A DNA stretch of 64,000 nt, from assembly GCA_946902875.1 (NCBI GenBank), contig OX336336.1, positions 6,852,545 to 6,916,544 of the forward strand, given 5' to 3'. Numbering within the stretch: the first letter of the stretch is position 1; each line of letters opens with the position of its first letter. The translations under genes were made by a program, and so were the position numbers. This document shows positions 1-11,327 of the stretch, in pieces. The notes beneath the pieces are model-generated. The model ran no database searches and was not told the DNA's origin. It saw only the letters and a list, made by a program, of their open reading frames with translations. This stretch comes from Nematopogon swammerdamellus (lineage: Eukaryota > Arthropoda > Insecta > Lepidoptera > Adelidae).

Positions 1-140
1 TCTTACATCCAGTATGGTGGTACCAACCCAGTCGGCTACAATTTTGGCCTAGCACCTAGTAAGGGGCAAGGGAAGGGATCTACAGTTTTACACCGGTTCC
101 GAACGGTGAAGCAGCAGGTGTACGTATGCAGGCAAGCAGG
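1..140 (-). mobile_element. Partial SINE-like repeat, family S1
   Basis: This is the internal part of a dispersed repeat also found at 13800-14213 and 24235-25066. Shared blocks include CTTACATCCAG, CAACCCAGTCGGCTACAA, AGTAAGGGGCAAGGGAAGGG and CGGTTCCGAACGGTGAAGCAG. The other copies place a tRNA-like head with a B-box on the minus strand, so this piece is also minus. It is cut by the window edge on the left and lacks the head on the right. Confidence 0.7.
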
Positions 141-1057
141 CAACGAACCGCTCTGTCGTAACGAATTCATCTTATTTAGTATTTTTCCTCTTTGTTTTCC
201 ATAACAGCTTCGTTGTCCGCAACCTCCAACTAGACGTAGCTTGGGGGAGGTAATGCGACATTTGCATGCGGCCCGCGGAGCTCCGAAAGTTTAATAAAAC
301 AAAACTTCCCAACAATATCCGCTTTAGCGCTGCCGAGGCTACAATTTTCTCTCAGCGCGTGATGTTTGAGAAAAACTCGGAGATTAACGCCGGGCATTTT
401 TCCTCATTAGGTTTCCTTGGTCTCATAACCCCCCTACATCTTTGTGAAGTACTTATTGAGGTCAACCATTGTTCTGTCTAAATATAAGAAGACATTATTT
501 TTTCTCAACACACGTTTTACTCATCGTTTCGAATACTCGTGACATTCGAAAACTATTGAACACGTTTTGCTAGTTTGCAACTTCAACTACCGTTATTCAA
601 AACTTTATGCGCACAGCCTAGTGGACACGTTTAAAGGTACATGAGATTAACATAATTTTGAATTTTATAACGTAGACGGCATCAAAACAAAGTTCCTACA
701 ACATATCGCTCCGTGGTATTTTGGATTACTTTCCTAACAATGTTATGTTTGTATATGTTCTCGGAGCAAAATTGTATCCCATATTTACATATCAGTTCTT
801 CGTTGCCGTAACAAAAATGTAATTTTTTAACGTGCGAACTCTCCCGACGAAATACAATAAAAATAAAATTAGAAGATCCACTTGCAAGGCGAATGGTGCG
901 AGTAGCGGGCTCACTGAAACATTCAAGAATGGAACAAGTACAGATGCGCACTTCCTCGTTATAACGAACGCTTCAGACCTCTAAGGAGACGCCATATATC
1001 TCAACGCTTGAAGATTTATTTTCTGCACTGACAACTTGGTTAATCTTGTTCTCTACT
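141..1057. other. No gene or repeat recognised
   Basis: AT-rich unique-looking sequence. Short open frames occur at 266-481 (+) and 682-951 (-), but they have no recognisable motif, no splice context and no codon pattern that separates them from chance. Confidence 0.6.
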
Positions 1058-1121
1058 CAGTACTCATCTTCTCCATCCCTTAGCGCCCAGTGTCCCTAAG
1101 GGATGGCGAAGATGAGTACTG
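1058..1121. repeat. Hairpin, 26 bp arms
   Basis: Arms at 1058-1083 and 1096-1121 are reverse complements with a single mismatch, separated by a 12 bp loop. The arm starts CAGTACTCATCTTC. It is a stable stem but no RNA gene class can be assigned. Confidence 0.8.
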
Positions 1122-2024
1122 TGGGTCTGATATAAACAAATTGTCGTTAAAAGCTCTAAAAAAATATTAATAAATAAAGTTGGTAGAACGCTTGTGCACG
1201 GGCGTGCCCAGGATTTTGGTTCCGGGAGGGTGTTCCAGATTTCATCAAAGGAAATTCAAATGCTGTAACGGGCGTTGAAAATTGTCTACGTAACCGAATC
1301 TTTGCATGCCTAGTTAGTGTGTAAAAAATTAATAATGAATATTGTAGTTTAAAAAAATTTACACTTAACAGGCAAGCTTTTTGCCTATGCGCGTGTGTAC
1401 GCTCCATTGTATCGAAGGTATTGACCCTAGATATTTTTCTTAGTCTCGTGAAAAGAAAGAACGATTTAAACAATTCGCCCTTAGGATTTTTTTTAATTGC
1501 ATTGTACGTAAAGTGGCCCAAACTTCTATATTTACAAAATTCGCCGCAAAGTTCCATATCATTTCCATATACACTTTTTACCTATGCAAATGTTGGATTC
1601 AGTCATACTTAAGGAATATCAAAACTACCTATGTCAAAGTTTTTATTTTTTCCATTATCATTTAGCTTAATCGGTGTCTTTAGTAAGACATCAAGATTCG
1701 AAATAAACGTATCTAACTCTTATTTATTACGATATTACCATTCGTGGCATACTTACTTCATAACTGTGTTATCTCAGCCACTCTACTCTGTCGATGTCCC
1801 CCTCTCTAGGGTTGCAAACAGCGCATTCTGCGCATCAGAACGCCCTCGGCCACACCACAGCATACTGGGGAGCTAATTCACTACCAACGAAATCGTACAT
1901 CGAATACATTATATCGAGTGAAATTAAATTATCATAGTACGATTACTAAAATAATAAACATCGGCTTTTAGAGAAGGACAGCCAATGCGTAAGTGAGAAG
2001 AGTAAGAACGCACTCTTATGGTAC
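1122..2024. other. No gene recognised
   Basis: AT-rich sequence with several short open frames on both strands (for example 1156-1557 minus and 1631-1876 plus). None carries a motif I can name. Nothing else is seen. Confidence 0.55.
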
Positions 2025-2173
2025 GTTGACACGATGCGAGGTTTCACGCACGAGAAGCATGCCGCCTTCTCGAACGAGAAAACTCGCATTCGTGAAGCGT
2101 TCGTGGAACTGTTTACACTATTCCACATCTCGTTCGAGCTCGTCTGTGTTTCTCTGTTTTGACAGTTGCAAAA

Positions 2174-2278
2174 ATGGAGTCTGTAGACGAAGGTTTGGCG
2201 TGTATTGGTACAATTTTACCGTTTATTATAGCACGACGTTTGATGAAACAAAATAAAGAAGAAAAAACAAAAAGAGAT
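2174..2278 (+). pseudogene. Truncated short ORF inside the DNA transposon relic
   Basis: An ATG at 2174 opens about 35 codons beginning MESVDEGLACIGTILPF, then a basic segment RRLMKQNKEEKTKR, before the SINE cuts it. A hydrophobic start followed by a basic run resembles the N-termini of some Harbinger transposase ORFs, but there is no catalytic motif, so the identity is only suggested. Confidence 0.3.
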
Positions 2279-2513
2279 CTTTTTTTTATAGAAACTGGCT
2301 ACGTCACCTACAACATCCGTGATGTCAACCCATAACACATTGATGAACTAGGTGCCATGACAGTGCTTTCCTTCGGTCGTGTCGGCTACACTGAACTGGA
2401 CGGAAAATACAAACTATTTACATAGGTAGCCGTTTCGACCGACCTTTCATTCAGTGCGGTGGTACCAACCCGGGCGGGTTTAACCTTACCACCTAGTAAT
2501 ATAAGAAGGGAGT
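2278..2513 (-). mobile_element. 5S-type SINE (family S2), 5' truncated, minus strand
   Basis: The left end is a run of T (the A-tail on the minus strand), followed by CATCCGTGATGTCAACCCAT and AACTAGGTGCCATGACAGTG and ending in CACCTAGTAATATAAGAAGG. Complete copies at 26939 and 46928 show that this body follows a 5S-rRNA-like head, which is missing here. Confidence 0.75.
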
Positions 2514-2912
2514 CATCTGAGATCTATGTGGATAAGAAAATGGATAAGTATATATATAAAGATAACTCAATCATTTGCACATCAGTCCACTTTGTCATGG
2601 TGCCGTAAACAACCAAAAACCACTAAGAAAACTTTTTTGCACCAACAAACTTCGTGCGAGACGCTCCTCTCGAACGCCATCTAATAAACATGCATGAACT
2701 CGTTCGCGCGCGAACGACGCTGCGTTCGTGCACGCATGCGAGCTTGCGAGAACTGTCTACACGGTGCGTGAATGCGTTCGAGAAGCATTTCTCGTGCGTG
2801 AACTCGCATCGTGTCAACCAGGCATTACTCCGTATGCATCAGTCCTCTAAAAGTCGATGTTTTATTTTATTTTAGCAAAAGTACTGTACATTGTGTTTCT
2901 GTACCTTTAAAT

Positions 2913-2960
2913 AGAGACCGGCCGAGTGCGAGTCGGACTCGCGCACCTAGGTTTCTGTAC
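2913..2960 (+). repeat. Terminal fragment of the GGTTCCGTA repeat family
   Basis: The sequence GGCCGAGTGCGAGTCGGACT and the following CGCGCACCTAGG match the end of the larger elements at 34692-34985 and 55178-55495. Confidence 0.6.
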
Positions 2961-3218
2961 TACCACGTAAATGGTCGGATTAACATTCGACTGTGGTATT
3001 GTTACAATAATTTCCTATATTGTAGAATATTAACAGAGGCTTGATCGTGAGATTGTTTTGACAGTTCGTTGCTCAAGTAAATTATTTTTATGGATAAAAT
3101 ATGCAGCGCCTCTAGCGGGCCATTTGGTATTAAAAAAAGCGGCCAAGTGCGTGTCGGGCCACGCGCAGTGTAGGGTTCCGTAGTTGCGGAACCCTATCAA
3201 AATAAATGATTTGATTAT

Positions 3219-4360
3219 TTGTATATCTTGCCTTGCCTTCTGGCCTGTGTGACTGGGTCGCCGACTTCCTACATGGGCGCAGCATTCAGGTCCTAGTGGA
3301 CGGTTGCTCGTCGGACGCCATGTCAGTGAACGCTGGCGTACCACAAGGATCTGTGTTGTCACCCACGCTGTTTCTTCTGTACATCAATGATATGCTGTCT
3401 CTGGGCAACATACATTGTTATGCAGATGACAGTACGGCACACGGATCCTACACCAGTCACCCTTCAGTCGGGATGTTGTGGATGAGAAGAGACGAAGACT
3501 TGTGTCTGAGCTCGAACATACACTCGGTTCTATTTCCGAATGGGGCCGTAGTAATTTGGTCGAGTTCAACGCTTCCAAGCAAGACACAAGTTTGCGCGTT
3601 CAGTGCGAAGAGAGTGGCGTTCACACCGGCTCCTTCATTCCAAGGCACGTCGCTCAAATTAAGCGAACACCTCGGGGTCCTCGGAGTCGAACTGTCGCAC
3701 GACTTGAACTTTCGTCGCCACATCGAGGGGAAGGCCAAGCTGGCTTCTAAAAAGCTGGGCGTACTCAATAAGGTGCGACGGTACTTCACGGCGGACCAAA
3801 AGCTGCTCCTGTATAAATCGCAGATCAGGCTTGGAGTACTGCTCGCACCTGTGGGATGGCTCTGCCAAATACCAGCTTGCGCCTCTAGACTCGATCCAGC
3901 GACAAGCCGTGCGACTAGTGGGTGACCCCGAATTGTCCCGTGATCTAGAACCACTGCAACACCGTAGGGATGTCGGCTCCCTAAGTGTGTTCTATCGCTC
4001 ATTCCATGGGGAGTGCTCGGAGGAGCTGTTTAACGCGATCCCGCGGTCCCCTTTTCACCTCCGTACCACGCACACTGGGCAGGGATTGCATCCATATACG
4101 CTGGACTTACCGCGCATGCGTACCAATCGATTCTGCAGATCTTTCCTTTACAGAACCGGTAAACTCTGGAACGCTCTCCCTGCTCATATATTTCCCCCCA
4201 AGTACAGTCTCGGGTCCTTCAAGAGGGGCGTGAATGGGCACCTGTCAGGCCGGCATGGCATTCGCAACCCCCGAATACGACCGATTGTCCATGAGCGCCG
4301 TTAGACACCTAATGGGTGCCTCGGCGCCATATGTCGAGCTAACAATATAAAAAAAAATAT
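3219..4360 (+). pseudogene. LINE reverse transcriptase fragment, family A (Jockey/CR1-like)
   Basis: 5'-truncated ORF2 of a non-LTR retrotransposon. It starts within the RT fingers/palm: GVPQGSVLSPTLFLLYINDM, then the catalytic YADD at about 3420-3431. The reading shifts frame near 3480, near 3585 and near 3830, so it is dead. The C-terminal half has MEYCSHLWDGSAKYQL, HRRDVGSLSVFYRSFHGECS and KLWNALPAHIFPP, a hallmark of lepidopteran Jockey/CR1-type LINEs. The 3' region (GGCCGGCATGGCATTCGCAA) recurs at 12905, 24491, 36085, 37808, 44375 and 62849. It ends in an A-rich tail and lies inside the repeat at 3140-4990. Confidence 0.9.
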
Positions 4361-4847
4361 AATAATTTTGTAGGGGAAATAAATGAATGTTAATTTGAAA
4401 AAGTTCTTCAACAGTGAAATGATGGCTGTTGTCCGTACATTTTATAAGTTGGTCGACTATTACTCGTCAACCTGTAAAGCCTATTTAGCTGTGATAGTTT
4501 TCCTTTTAATTTCGATATACATACTACTGCTGTGAATTTTTTCACATATCTAATAATAACCGTTTAGCTGGCTGGGGGTGGGGACACTTGACTCTAACAA
4601 AAATTAGCACTTAAAAGCTTAATAATTCGCAAACGGATCCCTAAATCGAGAAATGCTTTTCATAAACCCGCAATATTTTCCAAAGACCTATCCAACGACA
4701 CCCCACACGATGGGGCAGACGTGGAAAAAAAAATCATCCCCATTTTCGTGAAGGGGAGGTACCCTAAAAATCAATTATTTCAAAATTTTTATTTTACCAC
4801 TTTGTCGGCGTTATTAATATGTATTTGTTTGTACTAGACCTTACCTT

Positions 4848-4894
4848 AGTACTAGAATGTTGTAATTTGTACCAACTTACAACATTCTAGTACT
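4848..4894. repeat. Hairpin, 18 bp perfect arms
   Basis: AGTACTAGAATGTTGTAA (4848-4865) pairs perfectly with 4877-4894 across an 11 bp loop. It lies within the GGTTCCGTA-type element and is probably a local expansion of that repeat. Confidence 0.8.
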
Positions 4895-5587
4895 AAGGGT
4901 CTCTGAGCTAAGCCGCGGACAGACGGACAGACAGACGGACGGACATGGCGAAACTATAAGGGTTCCTTGTTGACTACGGAATCCTAAAAATTACCATACA
5001 AATATTTATTTGAGCACATTAGGTGTAATTTTTTTTTTAATCTCATAATAATTGTGGCAGAAACATCACTGCTACACCATAATTTTTTTTTGAGTGTTAA
5101 AAAAAAATTTTATATCTTCACTCTCGATATAAATGTCGATACGGAATGACGAAACGGCACTGTACTTATTAATTTTACACGAAATTCCTCTCGATTTTGT
5201 GCTACTAAATTCTGTACAGACAATCCGCTTTATACTTCGACAGAGTAATGTATTCAGAGACACGTTCGTGTAGGTGACTCATTCACCCCCCCACTGATGT
5301 GCCGAATTGATTCGGCACATGAATTTTTGAACACTACCTATTCGCCTAGTCTGAACATCGTACGTCGCAATTGTCCCACAAACTGCTGTAGATTTTTTGC
5401 TACCTTTCCTTTATTCTTAAATTTGAAACCTATTAGTCGTCTGCGTATGTGTGCGTGGAGCATCAACACGTGCTAGACGTGGAGAAGAATTGGAATAGAA
5501 GACGGGAGCCAGACTATACAGCATTTTCGATAAATTTCCTCGTTAGGTACTCGTAGTAGGGGTTTTTTATTTAATTTTCCTTTGTTT

Positions 5588-5850
5588 TTTTTTTAAGTGA
5601 AGCTTTATTATAATAACGCACGTTGGGAATGGGGATCGAACTAAGAAAAAGTGAAATGTCACGAAAGTACGAACGGAAGTTGCAAGCTCCTCATTGGCTG
5701 GGCAGCGCGTAGCGCTGCCTGAGCGCCATCTATGAGAGCATTTTGAAGTCGAACCATTGTATAAGTTGAAAGGAATATCGCATAGATGGCGCTATCCCGA
5801 TTAAAATTAAATTAATAATTGAATTTTAAATACAAAGCGTAAGAAGCTTC
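5588..5850. repeat. Dispersed repeat E
   Basis: Shares GTGAAACGTCACGAAAG-type blocks, CAATGGCTGGGCAGC and the GAAGCTT-rich ends with copies at 25741-26060 and 54430-54510. It may be a MITE: the end regions AAGTGAAGCTTTATTATAA and AAGAAGCTTCGCTT suggest short inverted ends. No coding capacity. Confidence 0.55.
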
Positions 5851-7269
5851 GCTTATGTCGGGTGTCCTACGACAACTCAACTTGTTTTTCCATGTAGATA
5901 CTGTTTTTATTTCAATTGTGTAATTTTATTTTATTTTATTTTATTTTCGTTTATTTGGGAAATCAACAGCAGTTTTACAATAGGTGTGATTATGTATAGG
6001 TTGTACAATAGAAGCCAATTAAAGATTTCCACTGCTTAATCAATCAGATTATGTTGTGCCTTGCTACCTTACTGTAGGTAGATAGCTAATATATAACTCT
6101 GTGCACTACATAACTCTAATAAACAGTCTATATTCAATTATAGAAAGGTAGTTACTACTTAAATTTTTCTAGCACTTTAACCGTTTAAGTTTAACAATAT
6201 CGGAGCGAATGCTCTACAAGTGGTCGAACGCAGCCGTGCTTATAACATTGACAACCAAGCACTAAATCTCCCTTAGGTAGTCTAGACGAGTATATTGGAA
6301 AGGACATTTTTATACTAGGATCGATGGTCTGGGGAAATTGTTCTACGCTTTGCTTCACTTCTGTTCATAATTGTATTTATTACTAGTATATTCTTTATAT
6401 TTTTATTAGATCTTAGATTTGTGTTTGTATTTGTTAATGTTGGCGAAATATCTGTTGTCAGTTTATTTGTAGTATATATGAACGTAGTCAAATCAAATCA
6501 AATAAAAAAATTGTTTATTCCGTTTACATATTATATCATTTGGAAAATAAAGAAAAACTACTAATAACTACACAAAACACTTAACTTATTAGAAATCATT
6601 TTATTTGTAGGTACGGAATGTTTTTAAAATTCAAAATTAAAAACGTTTTATTGTTTAAATGTTTACTAAAGATGAATAATAAATAAACGTACTCGTATAA
6701 TCAATGTACAGATAGGCAAACACTTAAATTGGTGGGTATTAAGATTACTTAGGTTAGACAATTACTGGTTTTGTGTAGCGTGTAAGGGTGTACGTGTGTG
6801 TGTGTATGCGAGGTTGAGAGATTGTGAGAGGGTGTGTGTATGTATGTGTTTTATGTTTATCGGTGTGGTGTCTGTTGCGGTGGATAGGTAGATATAATGG
6901 TTTTTTTTTTTCACCTTTATTTCTACTTCTTTTCTATATGGATTTCATAAACTTATTTTAAATGCCCACTGCCGGCAATGCAATTTTTCAGTACATACCT
7001 ATATATATTTCTTGGTTACATAATATACATTATGCAAAAATAATACAGCTCAATCCTATTAATTCAAAGAAATCAGAGAAACCACCGCCGACTGACGAAT
7101 TAATCTAATCTAATCCAAACAAAGATTAGAACAAGTGTTGCCAAATGCAATTAAACTAACAATCACCAGAAGCTGGGGCCAGACCCTCACTTCCATCCTC
7201 CCTCCACCCGCGGACTTACTAACAGTCTTCACGGAAAGGAGCTAGACTAGCGCCTAGCTATATCCGCTA
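5851..7269. other. AT-rich intergenic stretch
   Basis: Contains simple runs (TTTTA repeats near 5926-5946, GT-rich near 6790-6850, poly-T near 6901). No exon, RNA gene or recognised element was found. Confidence 0.6.
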
Positions 7270-8344
7270 CAATAAGACGTTATGGGAGGGCCCATAACGT
7301 TCGTATGCCGTCGTCGCCGACGACGACGGCGAGCGCGAGGAATCTCACCCCCACACGCACGCACGCACACACCTTCACCGCGCACACCGACACACGCACA
7401 CGTGCGCGCCTCGCGGGGGCGCGGAGTCGGGAAGGACCCAAAATCGATACTCCTCCGTCTCACGTCACCTCCGTCCCTCGCATGCAGCACGCCCGCACCT
7501 CCACCGCCTTTGCCGACCGACTTCCGACCCTCCGCCGCCCGCCTAAAGTTCAAACTCCTCGCCCGCCGGCCGGGTCCTTCCGCGGCGGAGGCGGTGGCGT
7601 TGAGCCTGGAGTCATTGCTCTCGCGTTTTTCCGTTTTCAGCCTCGGATTTCCAACAGCGTCAGTCGGGACGGGGCTCATCTTTATTTTTCGTAAGTCGGG
7701 CCTCCGGGGATTGCTGATTTTGATCCTTCGAACCGGATCGCTCATGTGAAGCTTCGGCGGACGCATGACCTATCGATGTTACAGCAAAATACACGCGAGG
7801 ATACAGGCAATCGAACCAATTTTCCCATGCGGTATCGGCGGTGATCGGATCACTTAAACCAATTATGTAAATCCCCATAGCCCGAAGGGTGCGACTTGTA
7901 ACTCGCGGCTGGAGTTTAATTCGAATGGCACAGGGCGGGCGGCGGAGTTGGAAGTGGAAGCGGCAGTATGAGGGGCGCGGCGGTGGGGATCCGAGTGCGG
8001 CGGGCACGGGGTTGGCGCAGTAGAGTCACTCGAGCCCGCACACTGGTGGCGGGCGGCCGCCGCGCTCCGCTCACCGCTCGTCGTCCCGCTGCCGCTCCGC
8101 CGCCGCGCACGTGACAAACTTTTCCCGATTTCCTCCTCCGGGAAATGTAAATCGCACCGGCATCGATCGGGGCGCGCGGCGCGTCACCGCCGACCTTCGT
8201 CGCCCGCCGGTCACGGGTCCCCGCGTGTTCTGCGTGCGCGGTCCCGCCGCCGCTCCTGCGGGACGTGCTTCCGGGAACAAAGCCGGCGACGAGTCGGACA
8301 AACAGATCGGTGCGGAAACCGGACTTTGATATAATTTCGCCGTC
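7270..8344 (+). promoter_or_regulatory. CpG-rich promoter-like block
   Basis: A sharp change from AT-rich flanks to GC-rich, CpG-dense DNA occurs here, with many CGCG and GCCG blocks. Long open frames on both strands (for example 7282-7749 plus, 7254-7766 minus) are expected from this composition and are rich in Arg/Pro; I do not treat them as genes. The block ends just before an Inr-like TCAGT at 8343-8347. The nearest downstream plus-strand gene is the navigator homologue, so this may be its upstream promoter; that link is inference. Confidence 0.55.
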
Positions 8345-8626
8345 AGTAGTGGTAGTTCGTACGTAGAGGACCAGCGGTCTGTGCCTTCGTTTGCCTGTTC
8401 GCTTCGTCGATTTATTTGCGGGTAGTTCGCGCGAGTGCTAGTTGCGAGTACAATAAAGTAAGAGTGCTGCCTTGTTATGTGTCTTCGCTTTTTATACGGA
8501 CGCAGCTGATGGCTTCCAAGTTGCTTTAATTAGTTAATTGTGTCGATACACCGCAAGTTGGATAAACAGTCGCTAATCTACTAGACTGGGAGAACGCTAT
8601 TTGGATTGCTCAAATTTGATATCATG
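8345..8626 (+). other. Candidate first exon / 5' UTR ending in ATG|gtaaga
   Basis: Starting at the Inr-like TCAGT, about 280 bp of mixed composition runs to a strong donor, ATCATG|GTAAGA, at 8626/8627. The last three bases of the putative exon are ATG. If spliced directly to the exon at 30584, this ATG would open only ten codons before a stop, so it would act as an upstream ORF and translation would start at the well-placed ATG at 30624. An unseen intermediate exon could change this. A transcript is needed to settle it. Confidence 0.4.
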
Positions 8627-9349
8627 GTAAGAATTTCTTAAATTATTACATTTATTTCGTCTAGAGCTAATCATCAAGTTGAATTCTTAAAACAAATTTA
8701 CTGTAAAGAGTTGTGCATAAAAAAATACATGTGTTTAGCGCTGAAAAATGTACGTCGTCATTATTTGGAAGTTGCGAACATGTGGTTTCAAGATGTCATC
8801 TATGATCTAGCGAGCGCCGTAATCAAATTGCCAAACGGAACAATTTATGAGTACATTGTACCGATGAAAATATTTTTATGAACTCCCATCTTCGCTATAA
8901 TCAAATAACGAACATTTGCATTCATCGACGCGGGAGGGATATGCGATTGTGTCAAGTTAATACGTTTTAGCAAGGGGTGGCTTGCACAGCTGACGCATTC
9001 AGTGAAGTGTTTCCATAACACCCACCATATAATAAACCATACACATGATACTAAACATGACATAGATATAGCTATGAAGTACACACGCTCGCTGGCGAAG
9101 GGAGCAGACCCCATATTCGTAGCATAATCCATTCTGTTCTCGGAACAAGACTAACTATATGAAGTATACAGTCAGTCATACATAATAAAGAACAGAATGG
9201 TCACAATTCCATGTTGTGGAAGGAAGGCAAAATGCTTTCTAGTAACACATTTTAAATTGTTGTAGTAAATTGGAAAATTAATAAAGAAAGACGAACGAAA
9301 GAAATAAATTGACAAATAATTTCCATTTGTTCCAGTTGTAAAATAGATA

Positions 9350-9553
9350 ATGAATGAAGAAACTAACATAGAAGGACAGAATAAAGAAAAGAATGGCGAT
9401 GGAGTTGGAATAAGCGTAGAACATGCATTAACAAAAGCCATTCATGAAATCGAAAGCTTCGACATCGATAGACAGAGACCAACAAACATATTGATTATGG
9501 AAATCGGAGGTATAGAATTAAACATTCATGTAGGAGGGGTACCGCCAGGATAG
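9350..9553 (+). CDS. Short unidentified ORF (67 codons)
   Basis: ATG to stop, beginning MNEETNIEGQNKEKNGDGVG and ending EIGGIELNIHVGGVPPG. The acidic/polar composition and regular codons look more like coding sequence than the surrounding DNA. It may be the 5' part of a degraded retrotransposon gag or of another mobile-element protein, but I recognise no domain. A second open frame follows 9 bp after its stop. Confidence 0.2.
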   Translation: MNEETNIEGQNKEKNGDGVGISVEHALTKAIHEIESFDIDRQRPTNILIMEIGGIELNIHVGGVPPG

Positions 9554-9562
9554 TACGTCGTT

Positions 9563-9805
9563 GTGCGTAATGATATAATAAAATGTTTGAAAGTGCTGTG
9601 GGTGGCGTGTCGAGCGCATCGATCCACCCTTGCTTTGGGTTACTATTTATACTTCGCGAAATACACAGAAATCGATATCATAACACAAGGGTCGCTGACT
9701 GAACGCGGCTACTTAAATCGAGGGGAGTTTTTCATGTCAAATATTTCGAGAGCTTCTACACAAATCTCTTTTCTTAACCAAATGACTGCCCATACACATG
9801 GGTAG
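9563..9805 (+). CDS. Short unidentified ORF (80 codons)
   Basis: Lies directly after the previous frame and contains ALGYYLYFAKYTEIDIITQG and LTERGYLNRGEFF. No family is recognised. The close spacing suggests that both could be remnants of one broken protein. Confidence 0.15.
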   Translation: MRNDIIKCLKVLWVACRAHRSTLALGYYLYFAKYTEIDIITQGSLTERGYLNRGEFFMSNISRASTQISFLNQMTAHTHG

Positions 9806-10736
9806 TTCGACATACTTATATTCTTAGAACACCTTTTTATGATTAATGAGACGCTGATTGGTTAAGGCCCGAAAGTACGTGCACTGCATTGAATAATACA
9901 CTTTCGAAGAAATTTGTACACTATCAAATGCTTAAATGTGATGCTGTATACTGAAGCTGGAAATAATTTAATTCTACAATGAATTCGCTAGATGTAATGC
10001 AAAGTGAAATTCAATAATGAAAACCAAAAGGTCCCCAGCGACCAGATTTCAGTCAAGCCAATCAAGTTTCAGATATTTGTAAAGCATCAATCATAACCAG
10101 TACTAACGAGAGTTTCAAGCGGTGGCCTCGAAAGTACTTTTGTTTGATTGGAATCCAAAGTTTGGAACTATGGGATTGAGTGAGTAGGCATTTGATGAGT
10201 TGGGATTACCGCAGTTTAGTTTGCTTGAGTGATTGAGTGGATTTTAATACTCTGTGTAAAGAAGACTTCTAACCAAGATCAACCAATAAACAGACAGACA
10301 GTAACAGAATGCTAAAAACAAAAACATTAATTCGTTAATGGTATGAAGGACGTAGTTTAATAAATTAGACGACGGCCTTTTTGTCCTCCTTAGAACATGG
10401 ACATGTATATTCTTTATTGAACACCAATTTATACAAATTAGGCACAATAGGTGAGGTTAATCCCGTGAGGCATTCTATTCTAACCAACCTTTGGGATGTG
10501 GGAGAAGTATAAGCAGGCGAACAAGAATAGTTTGTGGCAAGACATGGTACGCATGCAAATACTATCAACGATCCTCGACAAAAAAAAAACAAATCAAATC
10601 CAAATATATTTATTGCACTTGAATTTTATTTTTGCAAAAGGTACAGCTTTACACCGTAGGCGTTCTCCTCCAGCCAAACTTTGGGTTATCATGAAAGAGT
10701 GTGGTGTGGAAGAGAACAAATAAAGAGATGATGATC

Positions 10737-11327
10737 AATACTAATAATAAATCTGTAAGGGATTGTCATGGAGTAAGTTACTTTGTTTTATGAAATACTG
10801 CGTTTTTAGACTCTGTATGATACCAAAACTAAATTTACGATTTTTAGAAATCTTTTCTATATGTATGTTACCCCATAACTCTTAAACCGATCATTCGAAT
10901 TCTATGAAACTTAGTACAAATACATTTAACTGTAGGTACGGGACACAGGATAGGCTAAATAAAATTTTGTTCCGGTTACGCTAAGATGTGGCTCTCATAC
11001 AAACCGAATTGTTCCGCGCGCCGAAATAAAGGTACGGTAGCGAGCTTACTTACTTTCTTCTTTTTAATACGAATTCTGTCTGTCTGTTGGTCTGTCCGTC
11101 TGTTTACTGAATATTTTTGTTTGATTAATTATCTTTACCAATCATACGTCTAGGACATAAATTTGTTGTACATTATCACATGTTTAGTTTTAAAATTTAA
11201 TTTTAAGTACTTATTTGCTTTGTAACAATTTGTAATCTCTATACGCGAATGTTCACACGTTCTTTGAGATAATAAAGATTCTTTAAACCGAATTACACGC
11301 GAGCGAAGCTGCGGGCAAAAGCTAGTA
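10737..11327 (+). mobile_element. Dispersed repeat G, long copy
   Basis: Begins ACTAATAATAAATCTGTAAG and contains CTCTTAAACCGATCATTC, GAAACTTAGTACAA, GTTCCGGTTACGCTAAGATG and ACAAACCGAATTGTTCCGCG. It ends ACGCGAGCGAAGCTGCGGGC then AAAAGCTAGTA. The same body is at 50995-51386 and 55901-56130, and the end alone at 36690-36778. It is non-coding. The terminal motif is typical of very abundant lepidopteran short elements. An extra segment near 11060-11280 is absent from the other copies. Confidence 0.75.

Larger units (their letters stand above)
2025..2818 (+). mobile_element. Harbinger-like non-autonomous DNA transposon relic
   Basis: The ends are inverted: 2025 begins GTTGACACGATGCGAG and the right end at 2818 reads the exact complement, followed inward on both sides by related CACGCACGAGAA and CTTCTCGAACG blocks. 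The interior holds a short reading frame with a hydrophobic stretch and a basic run (2174-2278), interrupted by a SINE (2278-2513). I suggest PIF/Harbinger from the ends and the style of that frame; this is inference. Inverted ends are seen directly. Confidence 0.5.
3140..4990 (+). mobile_element. GGTTCCGTA-type repeat, split by a LINE
   Basis: The left part (3140-3218) contains GGCCAAGTGCGTGTCGGGCC and GTAGGGTTCCGTAGTTGCGG. The right part (about 4362-4990) continues with TTTTGTAGGGGAAATAAATG and ends in GACGGACA repeats and GGGTTCCTTGTTGACTACGG. The copy at 11645-12365 has the two parts joined without interruption, so the sequence between them is a later insertion. Confidence 0.85.
8627..10736. 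other. Presumed intron start, little structure
   Basis: AT-rich sequence following the donor at 8627. Apart from two adjacent short open frames (9350-9553 and 9563-9805, listed separately), no repeat family or exon could be identified. Confidence 0.45.

Noticed and set aside
3457..4002. Minus-strand 181-codon ORF
   Set aside because: It is the shadow of the plus-strand LINE reverse transcriptase and shows no motif of its own.
7254..7766. Long open frames on both strands in the CpG-rich block
   Set aside because: They overlap on both strands, are dominated by Arg/Pro/Ala from base composition, and have no recognisable domain.
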